This document shows positions 9,726-18,639 of a stretch of 64,000 bases of DNA, piece by piece (the first letter of the stretch is position 1; every line of letters begins with the position of its first letter). Location of the stretch: NCBI GenBank assembly GCA_016703895.1, contig JADJBE010000005.1, forward strand, positions 196,814 through 260,813, written 5' to 3'. Under the pieces are notes generated by a model. The model made no database searches and was not told the DNA's origin. It was given only the letters and a program-made list of their open reading frames with translations. Both the position numbers and the translations under genes were made by a program. The DNA is from Pseudomonadota bacterium (GTDB lineage: Bacteria > Pseudomonadota > Gammaproteobacteria > Steroidobacterales > Steroidobacteraceae).

Positions 9726-10490
9726 ATGAATCGTTGCGCAATCGGTGTTGACATTGGCGGATCGTCCATCAAAAGCGCGCTCGTTGATCTGGAGCGCGGC
9801 AGCCTGGCGAGCGAACGACGCAGGGTTCGATCGCCCGCCATGTCCTCCATCGATGCAATGTACGCAGCGATTGAATCGGCGTTGCCGGAGCAGCGCGCTA
9901 GCTTGGCGGTGGGCATTGGCTTTCCGGGCGTCGTCAAGTCCGGTGTCGTACGTACCGCTGCGCACGTCGCCGACGCCTGGATAGGTCATCCGCTGGCGAA
10001 AACCGCCGCAAATCGATTGGGCCGCAAAGCAGTCGCATTGAATGATGCCGACGCCGCTGGTTTGGCCGAACTACAGTTTGGTGCGGGTCGCGATGTGCGC
10101 GGCACCGTACTGGTGATGACGCTGGGCACAGGGATCGGCAGCGCACTCTTCGTCGACGGACAGTTAGTGCCGAATACCGAGCTTGGACACCTGGAGGTTG
10201 ATGGTGAGGAGGCCGAGTTGCGCGCCGCCGCGCGTATCCGCATGACAGGGAAACTGTCGTGGAGCGACTGGCTGCAGCAGCTCAATCTGGTGGTCGACCG
10301 ACTGCACGCGCTGCTCTGGCCCGATCTCATCATTTTGTGTGGTGGCATCACCGAGGATCACCCACAGCTGGCCACCGAAATCGCGAGTCGTTGCCCAGTG
10401 CGTGTCGGCGAACTACGGGCCGATGCGGGGCTGATCGGCGCGGCATTCGCCACGACGCTCACCAGCGGTGTGTGGTTACGGTCCGACTGA
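9726..10490 (+). CDS. ppgK: polyphosphate glucokinase (ROK family)
   Basis: A ROK-family sugar kinase of 254 residues that phosphorylates glucose to glucose-6-phosphate, by family using polyphosphate and/or ATP. The phosphate-binding motif GVDIGGSSIKSALVD stands at the N terminus, LGTGIGSALFVDG at mid-protein, and PNTELGHLEVDG matches the PpgK subfamily, which lacks the Cys-rich zinc motif of ROK repressors. The frame is open upstream to 9411, but the conserved kinase begins at ATG 9726. Head-to-head with glgP it would capture free glucose released by MalQ and GlgX. Polyphosphate use is a family inference. Confidence 0.9.
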   Translation: MNRCAIGVDIGGSSIKSALVDLERGSLASERRRVRSPAMSSIDAMYAAIESALPEQRASLAVGIGFPGVVKSGVVRTAAHVADAWIGHPLAKTAANRLGRKAVALNDADAAGLAELQFGAGRDVRGTVLVMTLGTGIGSALFVDGQLVPNTELGHLEVDGEEAELRAAARIRMTGKLSWSDWLQQLNLVVDRLHALLWPDLIILCGGITEDHPQLATEIASRCPVRVGELRADAGLIGAAFATTLTSGVWLRSD

Positions 10491-10499
10491 CGCCGTGAT

Positions 10500-11282
10500 T
10501 TAGCGGGCTAACAAGCCGAGTAACTCCGGCAGCAGGCTGCGATCCCCAACCGCGAGCACATGGCCATGACTCGTGGTCGTGAGCGGCGCACCACTCCAAT
10601 CGGTCATCGAACCGCCCGCTCCCTCGATCACCGGCACGAGTGCTGCGAAGTCGTATAGTTGCAAACCGCGCTCGCATACGACATCGAGCCAGCCACTGGC
10701 GAGCGCGCCATAGATCGTGCAATCACCGCCGTAGATCCGGCTCCCAGTTGCCGCTTGCAAATCGCGCCAGCGGCGGGCTTCATCAACCGGAAAGAGTTCG
10801 GGGTTTGTCGTACCAACCACCGCGTCGCCAAGCTTTGCGCAGGGCCTAACGACTGCCGCAACGCCATTAAACAATGTGGCGCGACCCAATACACCAAGCC
10901 AGCGATCACGCACGATGGGCTGATCGATCACGCCCAGGACCGGCCGACCCTCGAAAGCCAGCGCAATGAGGGTGCCAAAGGTCGGACGACCTGCCATAAA
11001 GGCACGCGTGCCATCGATCGGATCGATGATCCACTGCCACGCCGCCTGCGGCCGATCAGGCCCGTACTCTTCACCAATCACGCCTTCTTGTGGCCGTTCG
11101 GCCGCCACACTTGCGCGGCAGGCTGCTTCCACCGCCCGATCCACCTCGGTCACCGGACTGGCGTCAGACTTGGCCTCGAAGCTGAACGGCTGGCGAAATC
11201 GAGCGCGCACGATTTCTGCCGCCTGATCCGCAAGCTGCAGCGCGAAACCAATTTGTTCTTGACTGACCAGTGTGGTCACCAC
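10500..11282 (-). CDS. hisN: inositol-monophosphatase family phosphatase, HisN-like
   Basis: A 260-residue Mg-dependent, Li-sensitive-type phosphatase. Metal-site motifs are present: GEEYG near residue 70, WIIDPIDGTRAF at about 84-95, and a C-terminal Asp in LQLYDFAALVPVIEGAGG. The whole-sequence pattern resembles histidinol-phosphate phosphatase HisN more than SuhB, but no his genes are nearby, so inositol-1-phosphatase or another sugar phosphatase is possible. The start is GTG immediately after the TGA of the upstream PQQ dehydrogenase gene, so the two are co-translated or at least co-transcribed. Confidence 0.8.
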   Translation of the reverse strand: MVTTLVSQEQIGFALQLADQAAEIVRARFRQPFSFEAKSDASPVTEVDRAVEAACRASVAAERPQEGVIGEEYGPDRPQAAWQWIIDPIDGTRAFMAGRPTFGTLIALAFEGRPVLGVIDQPIVRDRWLGVLGRATLFNGVAAVVRPCAKLGDAVVGTTNPELFPVDEARRWRDLQAATGSRIYGGDCTIYGALASGWLDVVCERGLQLYDFAALVPVIEGAGGSMTDWSGAPLTTTSHGHVLAVGDRSLLPELLGLLAR

Positions 11283-13244
11283 TCACGCCTCCGGCAATGC
11301 AAACGCAACCAGACTGTCGCCCAGCTTCGTCCCTACACGCGAGTTGCCGCCGGCCGCAATGACAACAAACTGCCGTTTGCCAACCCGGTAGGTCATCGGC
11401 ACCGCCATGCCCGGAGCGGGCAGCGACGCTTCCCATAGCTTGCGACCGGAGCGGATGTCGAACGCGCGAATCTTGCCGTCCATGGTGGCGGCCATAAACA
11501 CCACGCCACCCGCCGTCGAGATTGGTCCGCCGATGTTAGGCGAGCCCCACCCAAGCGATTCGGGCACCGTGATACCCGCGCGCGCCACTTGACCGATGGG
11601 CTGCTGCCAGCGCAACTTGCCCGTATCCATATCAATCGCGGCGAGTGTTCCCCAGGGCGGCGGCGTGCACGGTGCACCCAGCGGTGAGGTGAACAGCTCA
11701 CCTTCGATGCGATAGGGAGTCCCCTGCAGCGGACGAGTGAGATAGTCCTTGCCTGGTGTCGCATCCTCGGCTGCCATGTCGACTTTGCGTACGATGCGCA
11801 AGCGCGTCGCCAGGTTCTCAGCCTTGATCACCAGCAGATTAGACGCTGGGTCATAGCTTGCGCCACCCCAGTTGCCGCCGCCCAGTGCCGATGGAAACAG
11901 CAGGGATCCCTGCTCTGAGGGCGGCGTGTAGAGACCATCGTAGCGCATCTTGTCAAACTCGCGCTGGCACCAGGCGCGGTCGATCGGTGTGAAGCCAAAC
12001 AACTCGTCGCGACTTAGTGTTTGTCTGGCGAAAGGCGCAATGCCGACCGGTACCGGCTGTGTGGCGGCGCTACTTTCACCGGGCACGTCGCTATTCGGCG
12101 CCGGCTGCTCACGGATCGGCCACAGAGGCGCTCCCGTGAGTCGATCGAATACGAACAGCCAGCCCATCTTGGTTTGCAGAATTGCCGCCGGCACGCGCTT
12201 GCCGCCCTTCAGAATATCGACTAACAGGGGGTGCCCCACGAGATCGTAATCAAACAGATCATGACGGATAGTCTGAAACGACCAAGCCACCTTGCCGCTC
12301 GCCGCATGCAACGCAACGATGGAATCCGCCAGCGGAATATCAAATGTGCGGCCACCGCCGTAGTAATCGGTCGATGGGCTTGTGGTAGGCACGAACACGA
12401 GGCCATTGGCGGAATCCGCGCTAATCGTCGACCAGGTGTTAGCAGCACCGGTGCGGGCTCTTTGCGCCGCGGGGATTGGATTGAACTCCCAACGGAGCTC
12501 GCCCGTGCGCGCATCGAACGCGCGCACCATGCCATCAGCCGCGTTCTGCAAACCGTCGTTGGTGCCGATTGCGCTGACCACCAAGTCACCCACTACGAGC
12601 GGTGGCGCGCCAGAGCCAAATACGGCCTCTCCATGGTTCTCGTAGTCGCGATGGGAAACGTATCCCGGGTGACCCTTGGCGGCGCCGAAGTCCGGGCAGA
12701 CGCGCCCCGTATCAGCATCTATTGCATACACACGCGCCAGCCTGTCCTGCCGAAACACGCGTCGCATGCAGCGCTGATCGGCTGTAGACGACGCTTGCCA
12801 GTAAGCCACGCCGCGGCAGTTGGACGCTTGCACTTTCTCCGTAGCGAGTGGCTTGTTAGTATCGGACTGCGGTTGGTGCGGATCGAACGCCCAGCGCTCG
12901 GTACCCGTTGCCGGGTCGAGCGCCAGCACCCGATTGAGCGGCGTGCAGACATAGAGCGTGCCATTGGCGTGGATCGGTACGACTTGCAATGAGGTGCCCA
13001 GCGGGGACGGCTTGTCGATAAAGTCACCCGACTTGTGTACCCAGACCTGGCGTAGCTTGCCAACGTTGGCGACCGTGATCTGCGCAAGCGGCGAGTACTG
13101 ACTACCACCGACGTCTCGACCGAAGCTTGGCCAGTCTGCGTCAGACGAAATCGTTGGCTCAGCAGCATGGGCAGCAGGTGCCGTCATACACAGCACGACG
13201 AACAAAGCAGCCAAGAACTTGCTGTCAACTTTCGCGATATTCAT
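11283..13244 (-). CDS. periplasmic PQQ-dependent dehydrogenase (glucose/quinate type)
   Basis: About 653 residues after a Sec signal peptide (MNIAKVDSKFLAALF... ending AHA, near 27). An eight-bladed quinoprotein propeller follows, with blocks such as WPSFGRDVGGSQYSPL, SADSANGLVFVPT, GGGNWGGASYDP and LGWGSPNIGGPIST typical of Gcd and quinate/shikimate dehydrogenases. The five-helix N-terminal membrane anchor of classical Gcd is absent, so this should be a soluble or loosely attached periplasmic enzyme oxidising a sugar or cyclic polyol and feeding ubiquinone. The frame is open to 13559, but only the ATG at 13244 gives a signal peptide. The HisN-like gene follows directly. Confidence 0.85.
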   Translation of the reverse strand: MNIAKVDSKFLAALFVVLCMTAPAAHAAEPTISSDADWPSFGRDVGGSQYSPLAQITVANVGKLRQVWVHKSGDFIDKPSPLGTSLQVVPIHANGTLYVCTPLNRVLALDPATGTERWAFDPHQPQSDTNKPLATEKVQASNCRGVAYWQASSTADQRCMRRVFRQDRLARVYAIDADTGRVCPDFGAAKGHPGYVSHRDYENHGEAVFGSGAPPLVVGDLVVSAIGTNDGLQNAADGMVRAFDARTGELRWEFNPIPAAQRARTGAANTWSTISADSANGLVFVPTTSPSTDYYGGGRTFDIPLADSIVALHAASGKVAWSFQTIRHDLFDYDLVGHPLLVDILKGGKRVPAAILQTKMGWLFVFDRLTGAPLWPIREQPAPNSDVPGESSAATQPVPVGIAPFARQTLSRDELFGFTPIDRAWCQREFDKMRYDGLYTPPSEQGSLLFPSALGGGNWGGASYDPASNLLVIKAENLATRLRIVRKVDMAAEDATPGKDYLTRPLQGTPYRIEGELFTSPLGAPCTPPPWGTLAAIDMDTGKLRWQQPIGQVARAGITVPESLGWGSPNIGGPISTAGGVVFMAATMDGKIRAFDIRSGRKLWEASLPAPGMAVPMTYRVGKRQFVVIAAGGNSRVGTKLGDSLVAFALPEA

Positions 13245-13329
13245 AGGGACAAGAGCGTACCTGCATGACGCTGCAAGCGCACGCAGCAGATTGATTGACA
13301 GGTGGCATGCAAATCGCAATAGTGACTGC

Positions 13330-14334
13330 ATGACAATGGGCCCGGAACCCAATCTCGCGCTGCTGGGCGGGCAATCTGTCGAACGGCTACTCAAGCGGTA
13401 CCTTGTGGCCACGCGCCCCGCGTTTCTGGTTGCCTCGCTTGCACCGGTACTGGTGGGTACGACCGCCGGCGCTCGTGGGAGTGGCGAGATGGATTGGCTG
13501 GCTGCCGCACTCGCGGCGCTCGCCACTCTGCTCGTCCATTCGGCGGCAAACGTGCTCAATGATGTCGCTGATGATCAGTCCGGAGCTGATCGCAGCAATA
13601 CCGGACGAATCTATCCCTACACAGGCGGCTCGCGCCTCATCCAGAATGAAGTGCTGAGTAGCGCCCAGATGCAGCGTTGGGGCGGACTCCTGTTGCTCGC
13701 GGCAGCGGGCGTCGGTATTGCATTGTTCGCCCTGAAAGGCCCGTGGGTTCTGGCCATGGGCGTCGCCGGCGTCAGTTTCGCTGCGCTCTACTCCCTACCG
13801 CCAGTCAACCTTGTCTCCCGAGGGTGGGGCGAGAGCACGATTGCGCTCGCGTTCGGTGTGCTGCCATTTTGCGGCGCCGCCTGCTTACAGGGCGGCAGGT
13901 TCGACAATGACTTGCTCTTATTGTCCGCACCAATTGCCTGCTGGGTAACAGCGATACTACTAGTCAACGCAGTGCCCGACATAGCCGCCGACCGTGCTGC
14001 GGGCAAGTTCACTTTGCCGGTGAGAGTCGGCGTCGCCAATACTCGCCGCCTGTACGTGCTGCTGCATGTGGTCGCGGCGACAACGATATTGGCCGGGATC
14101 GCTTGGCAATTGCTGCATCCGCTGGCCGCACTGGCGGCCCTACTGTCGCTCATGGCAGGCAGCAACGCCGGCTCGAATATCATCGCAAACGATCGAACTG
14201 CAGACAAAACGTCCGACACTTCGCGCGAGCGGCTCAAAGCCGCAATTGAATCGACACTGCGCATCCATGCAATTGGTAGCGCTATCCTCCTCGTGGCCAT
14301 CTGGCTGGCGCCAACAGTGATTGGTTCGCGCTAA
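13330..14334 (+). CDS. UbiA-family prenyltransferase (MenA-like)
   Basis: About 334 residues with roughly eight or nine hydrophobic segments: an integral membrane prenyl transferase. The first Asp-rich motif is NVLNDVADDQSGAD, which binds Mg-prenyl diphosphate; the second is NAVPDIAADRAAGK. Spacing and the GGSRLIQNEVLS stretch resemble 1,4-dihydroxy-2-naphthoate prenyltransferase MenA and the UbiA-like proteins of quinone or lipid pathways. The acceptor cannot be deduced. I chose ATG 13330 (MTMGPEP) because the open frame upstream overlaps the divergent PQQ gene leader. The NTF2-like gene follows 31 bases downstream on the same strand. Confidence 0.82.
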   Translation: MTMGPEPNLALLGGQSVERLLKRYLVATRPAFLVASLAPVLVGTTAGARGSGEMDWLAAALAALATLLVHSAANVLNDVADDQSGADRSNTGRIYPYTGGSRLIQNEVLSSAQMQRWGGLLLLAAAGVGIALFALKGPWVLAMGVAGVSFAALYSLPPVNLVSRGWGESTIALAFGVLPFCGAACLQGGRFDNDLLLLSAPIACWVTAILLVNAVPDIAADRAAGKFTLPVRVGVANTRRLYVLLHVVAATTILAGIAWQLLHPLAALAALLSLMAGSNAGSNIIANDRTADKTSDTSRERLKAAIESTLRIHAIGSAILLVAIWLAPTVIGSR

Positions 14335-14365
14335 ACTGTCGGGTGTATTCGATCGAGGTGAACTA

Positions 14366-14869
14366 ATGAATAACAAGACCATATGGCTGCCGCTATTGCT
14401 GATTGTATTGGTAGCCACGGCACATGGCGCGGAACCCACGCCCGCGGCTGTCGTGGTGGCCTTCAACAAGTCGATCAGCGATCGCAAACTGGACACCGCG
14501 CTGGCGATGCTCGCGAACGGTTCGATGCAATACACGTTGCGTGCGGCCCATGCGGGCGCGACAACCGGCGCCGACAGCATGACCAGCGACTTGAAGAACC
14601 ATTGGCGGACCGTCGGCCCCGTGTTGTTTGGCGCCACTAAGAGTTATGACCGGGTGGCAACGGTCGAACAGACGCACGCCGAATGCGACCTTGCCACTGT
14701 TTGGGCACGGATTGCCAGCAAGACCGTCGAGCGCAACGGCAAACAACGTAGTGACCAGTTCAGTGAAGTGTATCTACTGGTTCGCAGCGGCAAGCAATGG
14801 CAGATCGGTGCGATCGCCGGTAATCGGGGTACCGACAGCTTGGCCGTCGAGGGGCCAGACGCGCGCTAG
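14366..14869 (+). CDS. secreted NTF2-like (SnoaL/DUF4440-type) protein
   Basis: 167 residues with a clear Sec signal peptide (MNNKTIWLPLLLIVLVATAHG). The mature part shows the cone-fold pattern of NTF2-like proteins: an early helix VVAFNKSISDRKLDTALAML, a strand region with SDLKNHWRTVGP, and closing strands VYLLVRSGKQWQIGAI. ATG 14366 has GAGGTG 7 bases upstream; the longer open frame starts inside the preceding gene. Members of this fold are ligand-binding proteins or small isomerases. No catalytic residue can be named. Confidence 0.65.
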   Translation: MNNKTIWLPLLLIVLVATAHGAEPTPAAVVVAFNKSISDRKLDTALAMLANGSMQYTLRAAHAGATTGADSMTSDLKNHWRTVGPVLFGATKSYDRVATVEQTHAECDLATVWARIASKTVERNGKQRSDQFSEVYLLVRSGKQWQIGAIAGNRGTDSLAVEGPDAR

Positions 14870-14897
14870 CTCGCGTTCCACCACGGAGGCGCGAGCT
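14868..14897 (+). terminator. hairpin after the NTF2-like gene
   Basis: A perfect 8-bp inverted repeat (AGCTCGCG / CGCGAGCT) with a 14-base loop begins at the stop codon of the NTF2-like gene. There is no T-run after it, so a Rho-independent terminator is only possible; it could equally be an mRNA-stabilising hairpin. Confidence 0.35.
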
Positions 14898-14989
14898 CCT
14901 TGCGGTCGCTACCTATGGCGTGCGGACATGTCCCGACGCGACAGGCAGCGAAACATGCTGCAATATAGACCGCTATAGGGAGATTTTGC

Positions 14990-15472
14990 ATGCTCAAAGA
15001 AGTCGAAGGCGACCTATTATTGTCGAAAGCTGCCGCCATTGCGCATGGCGTTGCACCTAACGACCCGTTCTCGCAAGGCTTGGCGTTGAGTCTGCGCGAG
15101 CAATGGCCCGCACTTTACAAAGACTTCCGCCACTATTGCCAGACCTACCACCCCAAGCCTGGTGATCTGTGGACTTGGATGGGCGCCGATGGTGTGATGG
15201 TCGTGAACTTGTTTACCCAGGAGGGTGTCGAGGGGCACCACGGCGGCAAACCGGGTCGCGCATCGCTGACCCATGTGAGCCACGCGCTGAAAGCGCTGCA
15301 CAAGCTCACCGAGCAGGAGAAATTCGCCAGCCTTGCCCTGCCCCGGCTCGCCACCGGCGTTGGCGGCCTCCAATGGGACGACGTGAAACCACTGATGCTT
15401 CAGCACCTGGGCAACCTCGACATCCCCGTGCATATTTACAGCACGTATCGAAAAGGCGTAGCCGTCGATTGA
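14990..15472 (+). CDS. stand-alone macro domain (ADP-ribose binding) protein
   Basis: 160 residues that are one macro domain from end to end. The N-terminal block EVEGDLLLSKAAAIAHGV matches the macro start (strand plus adenine-binding Asp). The phosphate/ribose loops are seen as ALPRLATGVGGLQWDDV and the acidic C-terminal helix. Macro domains bind or hydrolyse ADP-ribose, and this shape is close to the macro halves of DarG-like and other de-ADP-ribosylating proteins. GGGAG lies 7 bases before the ATG. No DarT-like ADP-ribosyltransferase is next to it. Whether it acts on nucleic acid, protein or free ADP-ribose is unknown. Confidence 0.82.
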   Translation: MLKEVEGDLLLSKAAAIAHGVAPNDPFSQGLALSLREQWPALYKDFRHYCQTYHPKPGDLWTWMGADGVMVVNLFTQEGVEGHHGGKPGRASLTHVSHALKALHKLTEQEKFASLALPRLATGVGGLQWDDVKPLMLQHLGNLDIPVHIYSTYRKGVAVD

Positions 15473-15503
15473 ACGAAGGCCCGACAGCGCTCAACGCTAC
15501 AGA

Positions 15504-17014
15504 TCAGGCTTTACGCACGCGCAGATTGACATCGCCACTCGACAACGGCACGGCGCCTTTGTCGGTGCAAACCATCATGTCCTCGACGTGCGACGAGCCG
15601 TAGCCGATCTCGAGATACGGCACGTCGATCGTGAACACCGTCCCTGCGGAGAATTTTAGCGGCTCCGGACGGCGCGTCGGGTTGGCTAACGAGTTGGGCT
15701 GATCCGTGTGATCGATGCCCACGTTGTGTGCAGCGGCGAAGCCGTTGTAGCCCTCTTGCTGCATGACGTCCATCACGATTCGGGAGACCTCCTCAAATGG
15801 CATCCCCGGACGAATGGCTGCGTAGGCGGTCGATAGCGCCTTGGCATTCGCCTCATTGCGTCCAGCGGTTTCGTCGCTGGGATTGCCGACAACGATCGAC
15901 CGACCAATATCACCAACGTAGCCTTTGTAGTCGCCGACACTGTCGATCTTGATCACTTTGTCGCGTTCGATCCGGCCGGAATTCAACCCGTCCTGGTTGA
16001 TGATCAGCCAGCGCGTATCGCCACCCATTGCACCGATTGACCTGCGGTACTCGACTTCGACGTCCGCAATCGCCTGACCAACATGTAGCGACGCAATCGC
16101 CGCATCCAGTGCCGACTCACAGCGTTGCGATACGTCCTTCAGTAGCACGATCTCATTGGCGGACTTCACCATCCGCACTTCCTTGAAGGTGTCCGCGGCA
16201 TCGACACCGGTGAGGCCATCGAGACCCACGTCCTGCATCCACGGGATCACGCGCGCGTCGTCAAATCCCACCCTGCCCTTGACGACACCGGCGGCTACCA
16301 ACGTGCGCTTCAGTGCATGCAAGGCCGACGCCGCGGGCTTATCGGCGAATTCCGCCGCGAGGGCCAACTGGAAAAGATCGCGATCTTAAAATCTGGCACC
16401 TTTGCGTACCAGATTGCGGTTGTACCGCATCGCCGGCGGGTCGCCCTTCATCGAGTCCGACGCTGCATCGCCGCGCAAGCCTTGCTGCGATGGCAAGGCA
16501 CCGCCGGCCAACCGCTCCACCGGCGCTGGCGCCGTGAATATCTCCACCGATTCCATCCACGTCGGTCGATAGTCCAAGTGGTACAGCAACGCCCCCCTCA
16601 GATGATCAGCCCGGGTGGCGCGTCCTCCCGCCGCGGCAACACCGCAAAGAGCATGTGCTCGATGCCCGTGTGGTAGAACGCGTTGTCGTGGCTCGATAGG
16701 TAGTAGACATTCTTGGGCGTACAGGCAACGAGTGCATTCAAGCCATGCTTGTCCATGATCTCGTTGGCGCGCTCACGCTTGACCAGCGGCTGCGCAGCAA
16801 ACATGTGCTGCAACAGCGAGGGATTGCGATATTTCGCCAGCTCCGCCGGCGAGAGGTTCAGCGACATCGATGGGTCTTAGCCTGGCGTCGCTGCGAGCAC
16901 GCCTCCGCTCCAACTCGTCAGCAAGGGCGCGGCGGCAAGCGCCGCACCAGCGCCCCGTAGCACGTCGCGCCGCGACGCGCCGTGCTTGCGTGAAGGGTCA
17001 TTGCTGTCGGCCAT
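15504..17014 (-). pseudogene. Tat-exported M24-family (Xaa-Pro) peptidase, broken by two stops and one frameshift
   Basis: Starting at ATG 17014 the frame encodes a twin-arginine signal peptide (ASRRDVLRGAGAALAAA...), then an in-frame TAA at 16876-16878. Reading resumes in the same frame as MSLNLSPAELAKYRN, shifts frame next to a six-C run at 16592-16597, and meets a second in-frame TAA at 16386-16388. The C-terminal 287 residues (to 15504) carry the M24 'pita-bread' metal ligands: KIDSVGD, VGDIGRS, the His in AAHNVGIDH and a Glu in SSHVEDMM. An intact copy would be a periplasmic prolidase-like peptidase of about 500 residues. Two nonsense codons plus a shift point to true decay. It sits downstream of the flavoprotein gene on the same strand. 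Confidence 0.75.
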
Positions 17015-17109
17015 GATTCCGCTCCGGATTGCCGGCTTGGGGAGTTCTGGATCGTAGCATCTCGCGCGCTAGATCGAAGCGCGCTGGAATTCATCAGGTA
17101 AGGCTCGGG

Positions 17110-18639
17110 TCAGCCACGCTTGCCGAATGGCAAGTTTGCGCCCAACCAGCGCCCGAATGTCAGCGCAGGCGTAACCATCATCCCAGCGCAGAATGCTTGG
17201 CCAGACAATGTGCCGTTACCCAGCAGCTCGCCTGCGGCATACAGCCCTTTGATAGCGTCCCCATTCGGTCTCGTGACACGCAACTGACCGTCAACCGCAA
17301 GACCCGCGACGCTGATCAGTGTTCCGCCCTGATGGCGGATGGCGTAGAACGGCGCCTGCACGATCGGACGTGGCAGATGGCGACGGCCCAACACATCGCT
17401 CCCCGACGCCTGTCCCGCGTTGTAGTTCTGGACGGTTGCCACGAGACCTGCTGGATCGATTCCGGCGACGATTGCAAGTTCTTCCAGCGTGTTGGCAGAC
17501 GTGAACGCAGGTGCCACCGTGAACGCGTCGGCTAGCTCATCTGTCGTCCAGTCACGCAGCTCGCCCGGCGGTGCGCCATGCACCATCGCTGGCGCATCGC
17601 GCAGAATGACCTCATCAAAAACAAGCCAGTAGCGGTGATCCGGCTGCTTCACTAGCGCCCGTTCTCGTCCATCGACTCCGGGCTGGTCCTCGGCAATGAA
17701 ACGCTTGCCAGCTCGATTGACGATAATCTCCCACGGCGGTCGGCGCTCAGGGTGATGGTTGGAACGCGCGAGCTCGGCGCTCGGCAACTCCAGATCGATC
17801 GGAATGCTGCCGAAATCACACAGATAGTTCTCGCTGCCACGCACCCAACCCCCCGCCGCCCGCCCGATCTCCACGCCGGCGCCCGTATTCAACGGCCAAC
17901 CGGCGGCGCGGTATTTTGGAATGCCGTTCAACGACTGAAACAGCGGCGCATTGGCCATGTATCCACCGCTCGCGAGCACGGTATGCGGCGCGCGAAAATC
18001 GCGCCGGACGCCGGCCAAGTCTGTTGCGACCACACCAACCACTGCCCCGCGCCGATCGAGTATCGGCTCTGCTACGTCGGTTCCCTTCATAATGCTGAGC
18101 GACTCGGGTGCGGTTGTTAGCTCATGCTCGAGTACCCTCAAAATGCCACGACCGCGATCCGGTGACCCCCAGACGCGCGCACGGCTGTAAGGTTCGTGCC
18201 CCGTTCCTCGCACCGGGAAATCCGCGCCGAACTCGAGTCCCGCCGACTCCAGCCAATCGAGTGTGCCTGCGGCGTTCTCGACGGCGAGTCGCACGACATC
18301 CGCATTGGCCGTGCCGCGGCTGATGCGGAGGATGTCGGCAAGGTGCTCGGCCGCTGAATCGTCGATCCCTTTCGCCCGCTGCAAGCGTGTGCCAGCCGCA
18401 CTCATTTGGCCGCCCGAGAACCATAACGTGCCGCCTAACTGGTCGCCCTTTTCAAGCAACAGCACTCGCGCGCCGCGCCGCGCCGCGAACAAGGCCGCCG
18501 GCAATCCCGCCGTACCCGCTCCGACGACAATCAGATCCCATTGCGACCGGGAAAGAGTTTTGGCGTGTGCGCGACTCCCCGCCGCGGCAACCGCCAGCGC
18601 ACCCAACACCCAGCGGCGACTGATGCTGGTGCTGCTCAT
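17110..18639 (-). CDS. Tat-exported FAD-dependent oxidoreductase (fumarate reductase/3-ketosteroid dehydrogenase superfamily)
   Basis: 509 residues with a Tat-like signal (SISRRWVLGALAVAAAG). The FAD Rossmann motif is VVGAGTAGLPAALFAARRG, and the C-terminal FAD block is GLYAAGELLGNGTLSG...MMVTPALTFGR. The middle VNRAGKRFIAEDQP matches the substrate-domain 'VNxxGxRFxxE' pattern of flavocytochrome c fumarate reductases, urocanate reductase and KstD. No haem motif (CxxCH) is present, so the electron partner is separate. ATG 18639 overlaps the stop of the preceding periplasmic-protein gene in an ATGA. Its paralogue is at 21822-23318; conserved blocks such as PWEI-VN-AG-RF and LPRPI-Q-P-YAI run through both. 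Substrate unknown. Confidence 0.85.
   Translation of the reverse strand: MSSTSISRRWVLGALAVAAAGSRAHAKTLSRSQWDLIVVGAGTAGLPAALFAARRGARVLLLEKGDQLGGTLWFSGGQMSAAGTRLQRAKGIDDSAAEHLADILRISRGTANADVVRLAVENAAGTLDWLESAGLEFGADFPVRGTGHEPYSRARVWGSPDRGRGILRVLEHELTTAPESLSIMKGTDVAEPILDRRGAVVGVVATDLAGVRRDFRAPHTVLASGGYMANAPLFQSLNGIPKYRAAGWPLNTGAGVEIGRAAGGWVRGSENYLCDFGSIPIDLELPSAELARSNHHPERRPPWEIIVNRAGKRFIAEDQPGVDGRERALVKQPDHRYWLVFDEVILRDAPAMVHGAPPGELRDWTTDELADAFTVAPAFTSANTLEELAIVAGIDPAGLVATVQNYNAGQASGSDVLGRRHLPRPIVQAPFYAIRHQGGTLISVAGLAVDGQLRVTRPNGDAIKGLYAAGELLGNGTLSGQAFCAGMMVTPALTFGRWLGANLPFGKRG

Noticed and set aside
12231..12992. 253-codon plus-strand open frame opposite the PQQ dehydrogenase
   Set aside because: Shadow frame; the minus strand carries clear quinoprotein repeats throughout.
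14990..15472. DarTG toxin-antitoxin system
   Set aside because: The macro domain is there, but no DarT-type ADP-ribosyltransferase frame is found on either side.
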